From Daphnia carinata (taxonomy: Eukaryota; Arthropoda; Branchiopoda; Diplostraca; Daphniidae), in NCBI RefSeq assembly GCF_022539665.2, contig NC_081338.1:7490446-7554445 (forward strand): a DNA stretch of 64,000 bases, given 5' to 3'. Of the stretch, positions 62,389 to 64,000 are shown in pieces. Position 1 is the first letter of the stretch. Each line of letters begins with the position of its first letter. A model generated the notes under the pieces. The model was not told the origin of the DNA. It ran no database searches and saw nothing but the letters and a program-made list of their open reading frames with translations. The translations under genes and the position numbers were made by a program.

Positions 62389-63222
62389 AATATGATGCCC
62401 GTCGCTATTGGGATGCCGCCAATTCTCAAACGCGACCTACAAAAGCAGGGAAGTAAGTCACTGTTTCTGTTTCGTCCCTCTTCTCATTCTCATTCCCGTT
62501 TTTTTTTTCCCCCTTCGTTTCGTACGCCCGCACGTTTTGGCTTTCAATCAAATGATTGCGGGGACGAGATGGAAGCCCCCCCCCCCCCCCCCAAACATCA
62601 AGAACTCAGTAAAAAAAAAAAAAAAAAAAGAAAGAAAGAATGAGAAGACAAACAAAAGAAGAAGAAGAAAAAAGGAGAGAAGAGCATAACAAGATGTAGG
62701 GGATCGAATGACTTGAGTTCTTGTTGCCGTATCACGGCGAAACGTTTCGTCTTTCACCTTCACGTCTTTTAGCGTTACATTATGGCGTCCTTTTTGAGAG
62801 TATAGAGAAGAGATGCGATATCATAGGCGACTCTGTGTAGTTTGCTATTTAGCATGCGAAAAACCGTCTGCATCGCAGCCTTGATATGGTATAGACATTT
62901 CATTTGTTTTTGTTGAGAGTTACGGCTATAATAGTCTTTTTCGTTAGCGTACGAATTTATCGGTAGAATCGGGCCGTCGATGACTGAGTCATTCTCCATT
63001 GAGGGATTCAGTTCAAGGCAAATGTTCTTTTCGCATCCTGATGATGTTTTTTTGTTTCTTTGTTTTTAATACGCATTTTCACTTGTGTGTCTTGGTGTTA
63101 TTGTTATCGTTTTCATTTCACCACCTGATATAACATGAGGATTCACCTTTTCCATAATCGTCTAGACATGAAATGAGCTCAACATTTGGAAACACCTTCT
63201 TTTCGATTTTGAAATCCAGCAG

Positions 63223-63249
63223 CTCTCTCTCTCTCTCTCTCTCTCTCTC
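63223..63249. repeat. (CT)n microsatellite
   Basis: Uninterrupted CT run of about 27 nt, about 390 nt from a complementary GA run at 63636-63661. Confidence 0.92.
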
Positions 63250-63630
63250 GGTTCTATTCTTCTTTTCTTTTCTTTTTTTTTTATTCCATGTAGTTAAAAA
63301 TAAACAAACGGTTTTTGATCATCGAAATTGCTGAAAAGAGGATGAATCAACAGCGACATTGGTTTTTTTCTTTTTTTCTTTTTTTTAAATCCAATTCTTG
63401 TGATGGTTCCAGCTTCCTAAAAAGTCCCTCTGCGCGCAGCTGTTGGACCACCCCAAACCGTCTGTAGGCCCTTTGCCTCTCTCTTTTTTCAGCCCTCTTC
63501 TCGCAGGCCCATACCAACACGCATACCAAAAGCCCGAAAAAAAAAAAAAGAAGAAAATTTAAGCAAACAAACAAACGAAAAAAAAATGTCCATTTGCAGC
63601 TAGGCCTTCCAGAGAAATCGTGTGCGTGAA

Positions 63631-63635
<5 letters not shown>

Positions 63636-63661
<26 letters not shown>
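63636..63661. repeat. (GA)n microsatellite
   Basis: Uninterrupted GA run of about 26 nt. It is the reverse complement of the CT run at 63223-63249. Confidence 0.92.
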
Positions 63662-63662
<1 letters not shown>

Positions 63663-64000
63663 GACAGGCTGTGAAGGAGCCTCCCTTTTTTTTCGTGTCA
63701 AGGTTTCATCTATTCCAGCAGTCAAGGCAAGAAGGTTTTTGTCATGCCCTCCACTAATCTCTTTGAGTTCTTTCCCTTCATACGACTTGTCATTGAACTG
63801 TGACCCTAACAAGAAAGAGAACCTAATCTGCTGGATGGCCTACGTAAACAATAAAAAAAAAAGAAAACACCCACACCGGCCAGCAAAGCCGAAAATTTCA
63901 TTGAACCACTCAAGTGACATCTCTCTCTCTCTCTCTCTCCCCATTCATAAAAAAATCATTTGTAAATGTTAATTTCTATAAGAAGAAACATTAAGGTGGC

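Larger units (their letters stand above)
59393..64000. other. Non-coding, microsatellite-rich 5' flank of the GPCR
   Basis: About 4.6 kb with no supported gene. It probably holds 5' UTR exons, introns and promoter of the GPCR. A possible 5' UTR acceptor (CGATTACAG, minus strand) sits near 59460. Long A tracts occur at 61188-61214 and 61788-61813, and a 17-nt C tract at 62576-62592. Confidence 0.45.

Overview
This is a eukaryotic (metazoan) nuclear window, most likely from an arthropod and plausibly a cladoceran crustacean such as Daphnia. That is an inference from four things: compact genes with many 50-80 nt GT-AG introns, a divergent ionotropic receptor gene, an insect/crustacean-like gene set, and intergenic DNA full of A/T homopolymers and microsatellites. 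There are no operons or bacterial signals. All gene models were built by hand by joining open segments at splice sites and checking that the reading phase closes at every junction.

Layout. 1-1222 (+) is the 3' half of a membrane-anchored alkaline phosphatase. 2015-3203 (+) is an apolipoprotein-D-like secreted lipocalin. 4315-6568 (-) is a divergent ionotropic receptor (IR). 8134-8326 holds two opposed tRNA-like (SINE-type) sequences. 11273-17024 (-) is an 11-exon Dbl-type RhoGEF. 17025-26660 is a gene-poor, homopolymer-rich stretch, probably its 5' introns and promoter. 26661-34423 is a compact housekeeping cluster: NEURL4 (+), PNPO (-) and CHRAC1 (+), the last two sharing a 288 bp head-to-head promoter. 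35332-38272 is a tandem satellite with a two-module higher-order structure inside older, decayed copies. 38993-42830 has two minus-strand metabolic genes, a class-III PLP phospho-lyase (ETNPPL/PHYKPL type) and MBLAC1. 45389-47658 (+) is beta-1,3-glucosyltransferase B3GLCT, whose start-codon exon was not found. 47659-57518 is another gene-poor stretch with a few unassigned coding-like segments. 57519-59392 (-) is an orphan class-A GPCR whose DRY motif is DQY. 59393-64000 is non-coding and microsatellite-rich.

The genes are not one pathway. Functional links are limited to the PNPO product PLP being the cofactor of the phospho-lyase, and to cell-surface/secretory functions (alkaline phosphatase, lipocalin, IR, GPCR, B3GLCT). 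The most unusual structure is the 35-38 kb satellite. Other points for follow-up are the GPCR with DQY, a CxxC-x15-CxxC motif abutting the RhoGEF DH domain, an ART-like HGT motif at the NEURL4 C-terminus, a 46-nt candidate intron in the IR, a GC-AG intron in MBLAC1, and unassigned minus-strand segments near 48.4-50.0 kb.
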